A stretch of 64,000 nt of DNA from UBA5796 sp040752455 (GTDB lineage: Bacteria > Chloroflexota > Anaerolineae > Anaerolineales > Villigracilaceae): assembly GCA_049324115.1 (NCBI GenBank), contig JBMOMN010000048.1, positions 1 through 64,000 on the forward strand, read 5' to 3'. The notes below the pieces were generated by a model that saw nothing but the letters and a program-made list of their open reading frames with translations, ran no database searches and was not told where the DNA came from. Position 1 is the first letter of the stretch, and every line of letters starts with the position of its first letter. A program made the translations under genes and the position numbers. Of this stretch, positions 25,429-35,394 are shown piece by piece.

Positions 25429-26931
25429 ATGAGTGAGAAGTACGAAAACCTGAAAGCCCTGCTCGCCGAAGTCGCCGACCTGAATTCGGCTGCGGCCGTG
25501 CTCGGCTGGGACCAGCAGGTCAACATGCCGCCCGGCGGCGCCGAAGCCCGCGGCAACGCCCAGGCCACCATCGGCAAGATCGCCCACATCAAGGCCACTT
25601 CGGATGAAGTGGGCCGCTTGATCGAAGACCTGAAAGCCGAGCTCGACGGGGCCGACCCCGACTCGGACGAAGCCCGCTTCGTCAAGGTGGCTTCACGGGA
25701 CTATGACCAGGCCACCAAAGTCACCCCCGAATGGGTGGCCGAGTTCGCCATCGTCACCGCCCGCGCCCACGAAGCCTGGGTCGAGGCCCGGGGCAAATCG
25801 GACTTTTCCATCTTCCAGCCGCACCTCGAAAAGATCGTCGAGCTGGGCAAGCAGTTCGTGGCATTCTTCCCGCCCTCCGACCATCCCTACGACATCCTGC
25901 TCGACCAGTTCGAGCCGGGGATGAAGACCGCCGACGTGCGCGCCATCTTCGAGGCCCTGCGCCCCAAGCAAGTCGAACTGCTGCGGGCCATCGCCGGCGC
26001 CCCCCAGGTGGACGACTCGTTCCTGCACCTGCACTACCCCGACAAGCAGCAATGGGACTTCGGCGTGAATGTGATCACCAAATTCGGCTACGACTGGAAG
26101 CGCGGCCGCCAGGACAAATCCCCGCACCCGTTCACGACCAGTTTCGGCATCAACGACGTGCGCATCACCACCCGCGTGCTCGAAGACTTCCTCAACTCGG
26201 CCCTGTTTGGCACCATGCACGAGTGCGGCCACGCCCTCTACGAGATGGGCGTCAACCAGGCCTACGAGCGCACCCCGCTCAATGGCGGCGCATCCCTGGC
26301 GGTCCACGAGTCGCAGTCCCGCATGTGGGAGAACCTGGTCGGGCGCTCGCTGCCCTTCTGGGAGCATTTCTACCCTTCGCTCCAACAGACCTTCCCCTCC
26401 CAGCTTGGCAACGTGGGCCTGCAGACCTTCTACAAGGGCATCAACAAGGTCGAGCCTTCGCTGATCCGGGTCGAAGCCGACGAAGCCACCTACAACATGC
26501 ACATCATGCTGCGGCTGGAGATCGAGATCGGCGTGGTCGAAGGCAGCATGGCGGTCAAAGACCTGCCCGAAATCTGGAACACCAAGATGGAAGAATACCT
26601 CGGCGTGGTCCCGCCCAACGACGCCCAGGGCGTGCTGCAAGACATCCACTGGTCGGGCGGCATGATGGGCTACTTCTCCACCTACGCCCTCGGCAACCTG
26701 GTCTCGGCCCAGCTTTGGGAGAAGATCAACGCCGACATCCCCGGCCTGGCCGACCAGATCCGCGAAGGCAAGTTCGACGCCCTGCTCGGCTGGCTGCGCG
26801 AAAAGGTCCACACGCACGGGCGCAAGTACGAGCCGCAGGAGTTGGTCCAGAAGATCACCGGCTCGAAGATAGACGCCGGTCCTTACGTCCGCTACCTGAC
26901 CCGGAAATTCAGCGATATCTACGGGCTGTAG
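25429..26931 (+). CDS. Carboxypeptidase Taq, M32 metallopeptidase
   Basis: 500 residues, the usual size for M32 carboxypeptidases, which remove C-terminal amino acids in the cytoplasm using zinc or cobalt. The HECGH zinc motif is at about residue 264, and the downstream HESQSRMWEN supplies the further conserved Glu region. It begins after AAGGAG. It has no signal peptide and stands alone between repeats. Confidence 0.93.
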   Translation: MSEKYENLKALLAEVADLNSAAAVLGWDQQVNMPPGGAEARGNAQATIGKIAHIKATSDEVGRLIEDLKAELDGADPDSDEARFVKVASRDYDQATKVTPEWVAEFAIVTARAHEAWVEARGKSDFSIFQPHLEKIVELGKQFVAFFPPSDHPYDILLDQFEPGMKTADVRAIFEALRPKQVELLRAIAGAPQVDDSFLHLHYPDKQQWDFGVNVITKFGYDWKRGRQDKSPHPFTTSFGINDVRITTRVLEDFLNSALFGTMHECGHALYEMGVNQAYERTPLNGGASLAVHESQSRMWENLVGRSLPFWEHFYPSLQQTFPSQLGNVGLQTFYKGINKVEPSLIRVEADEATYNMHIMLRLEIEIGVVEGSMAVKDLPEIWNTKMEEYLGVVPPNDAQGVLQDIHWSGGMMGYFSTYALGNLVSAQLWEKINADIPGLADQIREGKFDALLGWLREKVHTHGRKYEPQELVQKITGSKIDAGPYVRYLTRKFSDIYGL

Positions 26932-26990
26932 GGCAAGATTTATCTTGCTTCACCCGGCGTGAACGAATCGTAAGGCAAGATTCATCTTGC
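26932..26990. repeat. Two GCAAGAT/ATCTTGC hairpins in tandem
   Basis: GCAAGATTTATCTTGC (from 26933) and GCAAGATTCATCTTGC (26975-26990) are each followed by TTCACCCG, separated by about 26 bases. They are the inner hairpin of the GTACCGCAA repeat family without the outer arms. The first begins at the stop codon of the carboxypeptidase gene. Confidence 0.75.
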
Positions 26991-27036
26991 TTCACCCGAT
27001 GCCGACGGGCGAAACCCCGTCGGCAATTGCTATCTT

Positions 27037-27984
27037 ATGTTCCGCAAATTATCTCCCCTGCTTTTTACGCTGACCCTCCTGCTTTCCGCCTGTGATATTT
27101 CGGGATCGGGGACTTTACCCACCCCCTATCCTGATTCCTACCTCCCGACCGTGATCGCCCTGACTTCCGCCGCTTCCCAGGCGGATCAGGCGGGACCCTC
27201 GGCCGGTCCGCCGCTCCCCGCGCTCGATCCCACCCTGACGCCCACCCCGCTCCCGCCGACCGGGACGCCGGTCCCGTCCGAAACGCCCACGCCCACCCCC
27301 AGCCTCTCTTCCGCCCCGCCCGACGGGGTTATCCGTCTCGCCGCGCCGGGCCCGATGTCGAAGCTCGTCTCGCCGCTGCGCCTGATCGCCTACGTCATCC
27401 CCGGCGCGAACGACCGCTACCAGGTCGAACTGCTCGGCGAAGACGGCCGCCTGCTGGCCCGCAAAGTGGAGGTGTATCCTGCCCCGGCCTACAGCCCGTG
27501 GGTCTACGTGGCGATGGACATCCCGTTCGAGATCCGGGCCGCGGCCGAGCTGGCCCGCCTGCAGATCAGCACCGAAGACGAGTTCGGTCGCTTGCAGGCG
27601 GTCATGTCGGTCCACGTCCTGCTCCAGTCCGGCGGCCGGGACGTGATCAACCCCAGCGGCGGCACGGGCGAACGCGCCTGGCTCAGTTCTCCGCTGGCCG
27701 GTTCGCAGGTCACGGGCGGGGAGGTGGTCGTCAGCGGCAAATTCCGCCCGTTCAACGAAGAATCCTTCATCATCGAACTGCTCGACCAGGACGGCCGCGT
27801 GCTTGGGACGCGGGTCCTCGAACTGGGCGTCGCCTCCGACCCCGACGGCTACATCCCCTTCTCGACCACCGTCCCGTACAGCGTCAGCGCCCCCACCCCG
27901 GCGAAGCTGGTCCTGCGCCAGGCCGACCCGCGCATCACCGGGCTGATGTACCTGCTCAGCCTCGAACTCATTCTGAATCCCTGA
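27037..27984 (+). CDS. Lipoprotein with Gmad2-like Ig domain
   Basis: 315 residues. A signal peptide with lipobox LLLSAC (Cys 19) is followed by a Pro/Thr-rich linker (about 60-95). A beta-rich domain comes next, and the final 95 residues (WLSSPLAGSQVTGGEVVVSG onward) resemble the Gmad2 immunoglobulin-like fold often found in spore and surface proteins. Extracytoplasmic, probably binding or structural. No enzymatic motif. Just upstream of the initiator tRNA. Confidence 0.75.
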   Translation: MFRKLSPLLFTLTLLLSACDISGSGTLPTPYPDSYLPTVIALTSAASQADQAGPSAGPPLPALDPTLTPTPLPPTGTPVPSETPTPTPSLSSAPPDGVIRLAAPGPMSKLVSPLRLIAYVIPGANDRYQVELLGEDGRLLARKVEVYPAPAYSPWVYVAMDIPFEIRAAAELARLQISTEDEFGRLQAVMSVHVLLQSGGRDVINPSGGTGERAWLSSPLAGSQVTGGEVVVSGKFRPFNEESFIIELLDQDGRVLGTRVLELGVASDPDGYIPFSTTVPYSVSAPTPAKLVLRQADPRITGLMYLLSLELILNP

Positions 27985-27990
27985 TTGCGC

Positions 27991-28019
27991 TTGACGCATC
28001 CCCTTCGGGATGGTAGAAT
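27991..28019 (+). promoter_or_regulatory. Promoter of the initiator tRNA
   Basis: TTGACG (27991-27996) and TAGAAT (28014-28019) are spaced by 17 bases, ending 21 bases before the mature tRNA. The -35 overlaps the bases just after the lipoprotein stop. Confidence 0.8.
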
Positions 28020-28040
28020 ACGGGCCGCTCAACCAACCGA

Positions 28041-28112
28041 TGCGGGGTAGAGCAGTGGCAGCTCGTCGGGCTCATAACCCGGAGGTCGCAGGTTCGAATC
28101 CTGCCCCCGCTA
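28041..28112 (+). tRNA. tRNA-fMet(CAU), initiator
   Basis: A 72-nt cloverleaf, CCA not encoded. Anticodon loop CTCATAA. Initiator hallmarks are visible: three consecutive G:C pairs in the anticodon stem (GGG/CCC), an unpaired first acceptor position (T1 opposite T72), and A11:U24 in the D stem. T arm GCAGG-TTCGAAT-CCTGC is regular. Confidence 0.95.
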
Positions 28113-28145
28113 TATAATCCCCTTCAAGGGGACTGACGTCAATCG

Positions 28146-28189
28146 AAGACCGCCAGGCTACCTGAAAAAGGCCAGCCCGGCGGTCTTTG
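28146..28189 (+). terminator. Terminator after the initiator tRNA
   Basis: AAGACCGCC (28146-28154) and GGCGGTCTT (28179-28187) form the stem with a 24-base loop that contains a further small stem (GGC..GCC), followed by TGG. The T-tract is short. The gap 28113-28397 otherwise holds only the promoter described next. Confidence 0.65.
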
Positions 28190-28330
28190 GTTCTGGGAGC
28201 CTCCCGAAGTCTGGATTCCCGATGTTCAATGCTGCGTTGTTTATCATCCTGATGTCATTGTGGCGTCCCAAAGTTGTCACGGAATTGGTTGGGGAGCAGC
28301 GAACACAATGCCCGCCCAGGTTTCAGAAAA

Positions 28331-28390
28331 CCGATAAAAGTCGTTGAACGAGTCTCGCTCAAGGTGTATCGTTGCCGCACCTTGAGCGAG
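28331..28390 (+). promoter_or_regulatory. Crp/Fnr-type promoter inside a terminator hairpin
   Basis: CCGATAAAAGTCGT (28331-28344) is followed after 22 bases by TATCGT (28367-28372). A perfect 13-bp stem, CTCGCTCAAGGTG (28354-28366) and CACCTTGAGCGAG (28378-28390), then seven T, straddles the -10. Read-through RNA would terminate. RNA started at about 28379 lacks the left arm. This is the same arrangement as at 16727-16793. Confidence 0.7.
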
Positions 28391-28397
28391 TTTTTTT

Positions 28398-28694
28398 ATG
28401 GCCCAATTCACCGACAGACCCATTCCCCTCATTGACCCTCGTCTCTGCGACGGGTGCGGATTGTGCGTGCGCGCCTGCCCCACCCAGGCGCTGGCGGTGC
28501 AGGACGGGAAAGCCGTCGTCGCCAGCCCGCTGGCGTGCGAATACAGCGGCCTGTGCGAGGCGGTCTGTCCCGCGCAGGCGATCACGCGCCCGTTCAAGAT
28601 CGTCTGGAACGTCCCGAAGGTTTCATCGAACGTCCGGGGTTATTTCCCATACCACATGCGCGAGAACAATTTATCTTTGATGAACAACTGGTGA
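28398..28694 (+). CDS. Two-cluster 4Fe-4S ferredoxin
   Basis: 98 residues with CDGCGLCVRACP (about 17-28) and a second half-motif CEYSGLCEAVCP (about 47-58), a 2x[4Fe-4S] ferredoxin pattern in which the second motif has spacing C-x4-C. The start ATG follows directly on the T-run of the hairpin. The predicted leader is about 19 bases with only GAGCGAG as a weak ribosome site. The last 55 bases overlap the convergent cytochrome b561 gene. It is likely an electron carrier in the same regulon. Confidence 0.8.
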   Translation: MAQFTDRPIPLIDPRLCDGCGLCVRACPTQALAVQDGKAVVASPLACEYSGLCEAVCPAQAITRPFKIVWNVPKVSSNVRGYFPYHMRENNLSLMNNW

Positions 28695-29170
28695 TAGAAT
28701 GCCGCGCCGATGTGCAGGAGGACGAGCAGCAATAACGCGGGCGCGATGTAGCCATGCAGGGCGCGCGCGGTGAAGTCGAAGAAGTCTGCGGGGAGCGAGC
28801 CGACGCCGCTGAAGACGATCCGGGTTAGCCCCGCCTGGGCGGAGAGCGAGAGTCCGCTGACCGCCATGAGGAAGACCAGCGCGTACAACGCGTAATGAAC
28901 GGCTTTCCCGAACCAGTCCAGCAAGCCGTTGCCTGTGGACGCATGAGTTGGTTTGGGCAGACGCATTCGCATCGCGAAGCGAAAGACGATGACGACCAGC
29001 GTAATAATGCCCACACTCATGTGGATTGCCAATGATGGGAGTTTGGCGTCGTCATTGGACAAACGGCTCATGGATTTGCCGACAACGAACAGGGCAAACA
29101 CCATGATGACAACCAACCAATGCAATGTCACCATCAAAGGATGATAACGTTTGGGCGAATTTGGGGTCAT
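28640..29170 (-). CDS. Cytochrome b561-type membrane protein
   Basis: 176 residues with four membrane spans and histidines in LHWLVVI, IHMSVGI, LHGYIAP and LLHIGAAFYH, matching the di-heme cytochrome b561 family that exchanges electrons with quinone. It is one base downstream of the cupin gene and shares its Crp/Fnr-type promoter. It ends convergently inside the ferredoxin frame. Confidence 0.88.
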   Translation of the reverse strand: MTPNSPKRYHPLMVTLHWLVVIMVFALFVVGKSMSRLSNDDAKLPSLAIHMSVGIITLVVIVFRFAMRMRLPKPTHASTGNGLLDWFGKAVHYALYALVFLMAVSGLSLSAQAGLTRIVFSGVGSLPADFFDFTARALHGYIAPALLLLVLLHIGAAFYHQLFIKDKLFSRMWYGK

Positions 29171-29171
29171 G

Positions 29172-29483
29172 TTATTTTTCTCCTTTCGAGCCGAGGAAGA
29201 CGACGCGGGTTTTGGCGTTCATGCCGCGCCTGGAACCGCTGGGGGCAATTACGGTGACGCCAGGTTTGATGTCGAAGGTTTCATCGTCCACAGTCATCAG
29301 TCCGTTGCCTTCGAGGAAGTGGTACATCGCCGCTTCGCCAGGGTGGACGGGGATTTGCCCACCCGCTTCGAGTCCCACTACAAGCGCCTTGAATTGCGGC
29401 GTGTCGAGCAGGAACTGCGGCTTGGGTTCACTGGATGAAAAGATTGCTATGGATTTCAATTCGGGAAAATAAATGTCGGGCAT
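29172..29483 (-). CDS. Small cupin-domain protein
   Basis: 103 residues forming a single cupin barrel. The first motif is degenerate, with PVHPGEAAMYHFLEGNG giving two histidines and a glutamate, and TVIAPSGSRRGMNA replaces the second motif. Metal binding is therefore possible but incomplete. It is translated just before cytochrome b561, with which it forms a two-gene operon. Function unknown. Confidence 0.75.
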   Translation of the reverse strand: MPDIYFPELKSIAIFSSSEPKPQFLLDTPQFKALVVGLEAGGQIPVHPGEAAMYHFLEGNGLMTVDDETFDIKPGVTVIAPSGSRRGMNAKTRVVFLGSKGEK

Positions 29484-29505
29484 GGGACTCCTTTCGATAT
29501 GCCTG

Positions 29506-29547
29506 ATTTTAATCGCTGTCCCCCTTCCGGGCTTCGACTTTTGTCGG
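29506..29547 (-). promoter_or_regulatory. Crp/Fnr-type promoter of the cupin-cytochrome b561 operon
   Basis: On the minus strand CCGACAAAAGTCGA (29547-29534) is followed after 22 bases by TAAAAT (29511-29506), the same geometry as the plus-strand promoters. The predicted start lies about 15-20 bases before the cupin ATG. Confidence 0.75.
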
Positions 29548-29671
29548 GTTTTTCAAATGAATCCGAAGGGCTTCCATGAACTGAGGCAGGGATTTATCCC
29601 GCTGGGCACGGCAAAAAGACCGCATGGCTGAATGGTGACGCCTCGACGCAAATATGGGAGCTGCCCGCCTC

Positions 29672-29718
29672 TTGACAGGGATCGGGTTTTGAATATAATT
29701 AGTTAGACTAACTAATTA
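29672..29718 (+). promoter_or_regulatory. Consensus promoter overlapped by a MarR operator
   Basis: TTGACA (29672-29677) and TATAAT (29694-29699) are both perfect, with a 16-base spacer. A perfect 23-bp palindrome, TAATTAGTTAG-A-CTAACTAATTA (29696-29718), covers the -10 and start point. This is a typical autorepression layout: strong promoter, blocked when the MarR protein encoded next is bound. Confidence 0.88.
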
Positions 29719-29745
29719 CAAGATCGGATAATAGGAGAAAGGAAC

Positions 29746-30198
29746 ATGCCAGATGAAACGACCCCGGCCGGGGAGCAATTTTTCAGCCTGATGACCCGCC
29801 TGCGAAAATTGGGGATGGGCAATCCTGCCTCTGGAACCGCACTGGTTTCCCCCGCCCAGATGGCGCTTCTGGACTGGATCGCCGCCTCGGACGGATGCGG
29901 CGTGCAGGACATCGCCGATGGCTTGGGACTGACCTCCCCCACTGTCAGCGTAGGTGTGCGCCGTCTGGAGCAGGCGGGCTTGTTGAAGCGCAGACCCAAC
30001 CCGCAAGACAAGCGCGCGGTGCAGTTCTTTTTGACTGCCAAGGGCCAATCTTTACAGGAACAATCGCAGATCTTCCGCCGACAAAAACTTGAGCTTATCC
30101 TGTCTGGATTGACCCAAACGGAACAGGATTCGTTGCTGGAACTGTTGGCGAAGGCGCTCCAGGTAGCCGAATCCAGGGATGCAGAAGAAAATAGATGA
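29746..30198 (+). CDS. MarR-family regulator of the MacAB-like exporter
   Basis: 150 residues. A winged helix at about 35-100 contains QDIADGLGLTSPTVSVGVRRLEQAGLL, and the wing residues RRPNPQDKRAVQFFLTAKG match MarR proteins. Dimerisation helices lie at both ends. It is the first gene of the export operon and lies 28 bases after a palindrome that covers its own promoter, so it should repress the operon until a ligand, perhaps an exported compound, binds. Confidence 0.9.
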   Translation: MPDETTPAGEQFFSLMTRLRKLGMGNPASGTALVSPAQMALLDWIAASDGCGVQDIADGLGLTSPTVSVGVRRLEQAGLLKRRPNPQDKRAVQFFLTAKGQSLQEQSQIFRRQKLELILSGLTQTEQDSLLELLAKALQVAESRDAEENR

Positions 30199-30202
30199 TC
30201 CA

Positions 30203-31657
30203 ATGAACAAGAGAAGTATTTCGTTCGTTTTTATCATTATCACGGCTGCGGCAGGCTTCGCGGGTTACCGATCGCTGGCCGCCGAAAAAATGGCGGCGGA
30301 CGTTCCGGCGGCCGAAACGGTGGTCGTCAGGCGCGGTGACATATCCATCAACGTGGAAGCGGCTGGCAGCCTGGCCCCATCCGCTGAATTTACCCCGGCC
30401 TTTCCGGTGGCGGGCAGGATTTACGAGATGGCCGTCGTCGAGGGACAGGCTGTGAAGCAAGGCGATGTGCTGGCGCGCCTGGAAGGGAATATTCAGGCTG
30501 AAGCCGATTTCCGGGACCTCTTTTCCGATGCGGGTGTGATACAGGCAGAACTTGCAGTCCTCAATGCCACCGACAAAGTGAACCATGCGATTGATGACGT
30601 GGCCTATCTGATCGGTCTGGACGCCTGGTGGTGGGAAAAACAACTGGATCACGCCGAGGAAAAGCTGGCCGCGCTGGATCAGGATCCGCATGGTACTCCT
30701 GAACAAATAACCGCCGCAAAACGAGAAGTGGAGCTCGCGCGTGGCTGGCGGGACTATTACCGCGAATTGTATATTCTGAAACTGGAAAGCGAGACCTACC
30801 GGTTATATGACAAACCTGCAATGCCCGGCAATCCAAAACCGCCTCCAGGCGCCAGGCTCCCAAAGAGGTCCTACACCATCGTTCAAGTCGAAATCAGTGA
30901 TGCAGAGCTTGCCCTCGTTTACGCCAACCTGGAAGACGCCAAAGTTGCGTTCCAGGACGCGCAAGCTGCGCTGGAAATCGTCAGGAGCGGGCCGTCTGCC
31001 TTGCAAGCTCCGCTGGCCGCGCTGGGACCCGAGACAGCGCGTCTGGAACAAACCCGTCTGAACCTGGACAACTCACGCCTGCTCGCCCCGGCGGATGGGG
31101 CAGTGACAATCGTGTTCTTTCAAACCGGGGAGTACGCCAATCCTGGAGCGCCGGTTATGGTCATAAGCGATGTAAGCGCACTCGAAGCGGAGGTCAAACT
31201 GGACGAGGCGGACGTGTCCCGCGTTTGGGTGGGGATGCTGGTGGTTGTCACCGTGGATGCCTTTCCCGGCTTGGAGCTGAGCGGCGAGGTGACGAATGTG
31301 GCTTTCACCCCCGAGGTTCAATCCGGCGTGGTGCTTTACCCCGTCACGGTCCTGCTGGATGAAACCGTTCTCTCCCTGCGCGCCGGCATGACCGTCAACG
31401 TTGCCTTTCCCATCGAGCAGAGCAGCGACACCCTCATTGTGCCACTGCGTTCGGTGGAGACCGAGGGCGGGCGGGCTTTCGTGACGCGGGTAACCGCCTC
31501 CGGGTCCGAGCGCGTGGCGGTGACGCTTGGCTTAATCACGGATACGCAAGTCGAAATCCTGGGCGGACTCGAGGAAGGGGACGTCGTAATGGTATTTGCC
31601 AATCCCACGCAGGATACCTGGTTGATGAGTAGTCCCATATTTGGCGGAGGGCAATGA
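30203..31657 (+). CDS. MacA/HlyD-type adaptor subunit 1
   Basis: 484 residues from the ATG at 30203. An ATG eight codons earlier overlaps marR. An N-terminal membrane anchor, a biotinyl-lipoyl half (PVAGRIYEMAVVEGQAVKQGDVLARL), a long helical hairpin (about 100-280), the second lipoyl half (DNSRLLAPADGAVTIV) and beta-barrel domains follow. It is a paralogue of the next gene; both keep the TGVVLYPVTV-like and VTLGLITDTQVEIL segments. It has an insertion of about 25 residues in the hairpin relative to that copy. Confidence 0.85.
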   Translation: MNKRSISFVFIIITAAAGFAGYRSLAAEKMAADVPAAETVVVRRGDISINVEAAGSLAPSAEFTPAFPVAGRIYEMAVVEGQAVKQGDVLARLEGNIQAEADFRDLFSDAGVIQAELAVLNATDKVNHAIDDVAYLIGLDAWWWEKQLDHAEEKLAALDQDPHGTPEQITAAKREVELARGWRDYYRELYILKLESETYRLYDKPAMPGNPKPPPGARLPKRSYTIVQVEISDAELALVYANLEDAKVAFQDAQAALEIVRSGPSALQAPLAALGPETARLEQTRLNLDNSRLLAPADGAVTIVFFQTGEYANPGAPVMVISDVSALEAEVKLDEADVSRVWVGMLVVVTVDAFPGLELSGEVTNVAFTPEVQSGVVLYPVTVLLDETVLSLRAGMTVNVAFPIEQSSDTLIVPLRSVETEGGRAFVTRVTASGSERVAVTLGLITDTQVEILGGLEEGDVVMVFANPTQDTWLMSSPIFGGGQ

Positions 31658-31753
31658 GGTGAAGGTCATCAATAGCAACCGAAATAAAACCGCTCCGCTG
31701 CCAAGGCTGTGCGTTTCAGGCTTCAGAAATCAATCGCAAAAAGGAAAAATCTC

Positions 31754-33124
31754 ATGAGCAAGAAAAACATTTGGACTGTCGTTGTTGTCGTCGTGATCGC
31801 CGCCCTGGGTCTTTTGGGGTATCGGCAGATTGCCGCTAAAAAGGCGTCGGCAGAGGCGCCCGCGACCGAAACCGCCGTTGTCCAACGCGGCGAACTGTCC
31901 GTGACGGTGGAAGCCGCCGGCAGTTTGACGCCGCCGACTGAAATCACATTGTCATATCCCGTGGCTGGAAAACTTTATGAGGTTTCCGTCATCGAAGGGC
32001 AGGCTGTCGAACAAGGCGATATGTTGGCCCGGCTGGAGGGTAACGTCCAGGCGGAAGCCGATTTCCAGGCGTTGTTCACCGAGGCTGGCATTGCCAGGGC
32101 TGAACTGGCTGAAGCCAATGCCCAGGAGGCCTTGGATGATTCCCTTCAAGACCTCAAGTATCGAATTGGCACGGTGACGTATTACTGGGAAGGCCAGTTG
32201 AAACAGGCAGAAGAGACGCTCGCCGCACTCAACGCAAATCCGAATGCCAGCGCGGAACAGAAGGCTGAAGGACAAGTGGCGGTGGACGAGGCGCGCGCGA
32301 AGGTGGCTTATTTCCTGGAAGAGAACCTGGATTACCTGGAGGATGAAGACGACTGGCGGCCCGACGCAGTTGATATCGCCTCAGCCCGCCGAGCGGTGGA
32401 AGATGCCAAAGTTGCGCTTCAGGATGCGGAAGCCGCACTGGAGATCGTCAAAGCAGGCCCATCTGCCCTGCAAGCGCCGCTCACCGCGCTGGGGTCGGAA
32501 ATGGCCCGGCTGGAACGCGCCCGCCTGAACCTGGAAAATACGCGCCTGCTCGCGCTGACAGATGGCGTCGTTACGAATCTCTATTATCAGGTTGGCGAGT
32601 TTGCCAACCCAGGTACGCCAGTGATCGCCCTGACGGATGTATCCATCCTGGAGGCCGAAGTTAACCTGGACGAAACCGATGTGGTCAAGATTGCGCTGGG
32701 AATGCAAGTGGTTGTCACCGTGGACGCCTTCCCCGGCATGGAAGTGAACGGCAAAGTAATCGAGATTGCTCCCACCGCCAGTGTCCAGTCGGGCGTGGTG
32801 CTGTATCCTGTCACTGTGCGACTCAATTCAACCGAATTGCCCCTGCGTTCCGGCATGACCGTCAACGTTTCCTTTCCCATCGAGCAACGGACAGATACCC
32901 TGCTGGTTCCCTTCCGCGCCATCGAGACCGAGGGCGGTCAGGCGTACGTGACGCGGGTGACAGCCTCCGGGTCCGAGCGCGTGACGGTGACGCTTGGCTT
33001 GATCACCGATACCCAGGTGGAAATCCTGGACGGCTTGGACGAGGGCGATGTCGTGACGGTCTATGCCAATCCCGTTCAGGATACCGAGTTGATGAAGAAT
33101 CCCATGTTTGGAGGAGGGCAGTGA
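31754..33124 (+). CDS. MacA/HlyD-type adaptor subunit 2
   Basis: 456 residues from the ATG at 31754 with AAAAAGGAAAAA upstream. Domain order is as in the preceding paralogue: membrane anchor, PVAGKLYEVSVIEGQAVEQGDMLARLEGN, alpha-helical hairpin, NTRLLALTDGVVTNLY and barrel. The two probably assemble as a mixed periplasmic-type adaptor on the MacB-like permease. There is no TolC-type outer-membrane gene in the window. Confidence 0.85.
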   Translation: MSKKNIWTVVVVVVIAALGLLGYRQIAAKKASAEAPATETAVVQRGELSVTVEAAGSLTPPTEITLSYPVAGKLYEVSVIEGQAVEQGDMLARLEGNVQAEADFQALFTEAGIARAELAEANAQEALDDSLQDLKYRIGTVTYYWEGQLKQAEETLAALNANPNASAEQKAEGQVAVDEARAKVAYFLEENLDYLEDEDDWRPDAVDIASARRAVEDAKVALQDAEAALEIVKAGPSALQAPLTALGSEMARLERARLNLENTRLLALTDGVVTNLYYQVGEFANPGTPVIALTDVSILEAEVNLDETDVVKIALGMQVVVTVDAFPGMEVNGKVIEIAPTASVQSGVVLYPVTVRLNSTELPLRSGMTVNVSFPIEQRTDTLLVPFRAIETEGGQAYVTRVTASGSERVTVTLGLITDTQVEILDGLDEGDVVTVYANPVQDTELMKNPMFGGGQ

Positions 33125-33125
33125 G

Positions 33126-33835
33126 ATGATCTCCATTCAAAACATGACGAAAGTTTATGGAGCGGGCGAAGCGGAAGTGCGCGCGTTGGATGGCGTCTCG
33201 CTGGAAGTTGCAAAGGGTGAGTGGGTAGCCATTACGGGTCCGTCCGGGTCGGGCAAATCCACGTTGATGCACATCGTTGGATGCTTGGATTCACCCACCT
33301 CCGGCGAGTATTGGCTGAACGGCGTGGAAGTGAGCGGCATGAACGACACCGAACTCGCCACCGTCCGCAACCGCGAGATTGGTTTTGTCTTCCAGAGTTT
33401 CAACCTGCTCTCGCGCGTGGACGCTCTTGGGCAGGTGATGTTGCCCTTGCAATATCAACGTGGCGAAAAACGCCTGCCGCGCGGCGAGCGCACAAAACGG
33501 TCGCGCGAAATGCTGGAAATGGTTGGGTTGGGAGGGCGCACACACCATCTGCCCACCGAGCTCTCCGGCGGGCAACAGCAGCGCGTGGCGATTGCCCGCG
33601 CCCTGGCGCAGCAACCTTCCATTTTGTTGGCCGACGAACCGACCGGCAACCTGGATTCCAAATCAGGCGCGGAGGTGATGGAAATCTTCCACCGCCTGCA
33701 TCGCGAACAGGGGCTGACCGTGGTGATGGTCACGCATGACCCCAAGGTCGCGGCCCAGGCGGAGCGCGTTATCCACTTCCAGGATGGGCTGATCGCGGAT
33801 CCGCAAACAGACGGTATGCAGCAAGGAGTCGCATA

Positions 33836-33836
<1 letters not shown>
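33126..33836 (+). CDS. MacB/LolD-type ABC ATPase
   Basis: 236 residues from the ATG at 33126. Walker A GPSGSGKS (about residues 39-46), Q-loop FVFQSFNLL, signature LSGGQQQRVAIARAL, Walker B ILLADEPTG and the H-loop MVTHD are all intact. The MacB/LolD subclass drives mechanotransmission rather than transport through the membrane. It overlaps the permease gene's ATG by one base. Confidence 0.93.
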
Positions 33837-35095
<1,259 letters not shown>

Positions 35096-35166
35096 TCAGG
35101 CGCTGTAAAAATCAAACGAAGATTCAACAACGACAAACACATCAAATTCAATTCAAAGGAAATATT

Positions 35167-35394
35167 ATGAACAAACTTCTCAACAAATGGTTTCGCAAAT
35201 TTCACCGCTGGCTGGCGCTGCCCTTCGCAGCCTTACTGCTGACCGTGATCTTCACGCGCGGCACCACGCTTGGCGATGTTGCCCAGCGCATCCAGGTGGC
35301 GCTCATGATCGTCATGGCGATCACTGGCGCGTATCTATATTTGCTGCCGTACTGGACTAAATGGCAACGACGACAGAGAGTGCGAGCCGATTGA
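35167..35394 (+). CDS. Small PepSY-associated-type membrane protein, second copy
   Basis: 75 residues with two hydrophobic helices. Opening NKLLNKWFRKFHRWLALP and second helix MAITGAYLYLLPYWTKWQRR correspond closely to the protein at 17093. AAAGGA precedes the ATG. Its stop overlaps the start of the PIG-L gene (ATGA), tying the two together. Function unknown. Confidence 0.7.
   Translation: MNKLLNKWFRKFHRWLALPFAALLLTVIFTRGTTLGDVAQRIQVALMIVMAITGAYLYLLPYWTKWQRRQRVRAD

Noticed and set aside
24123..25685. Minus-strand open frame of 520 codons across the dehydrogenase gene and repeats
   Set aside because: It runs through two dispersed repeats and opposite two well-supported genes, with Gly/Asp-rich low-complexity translation.
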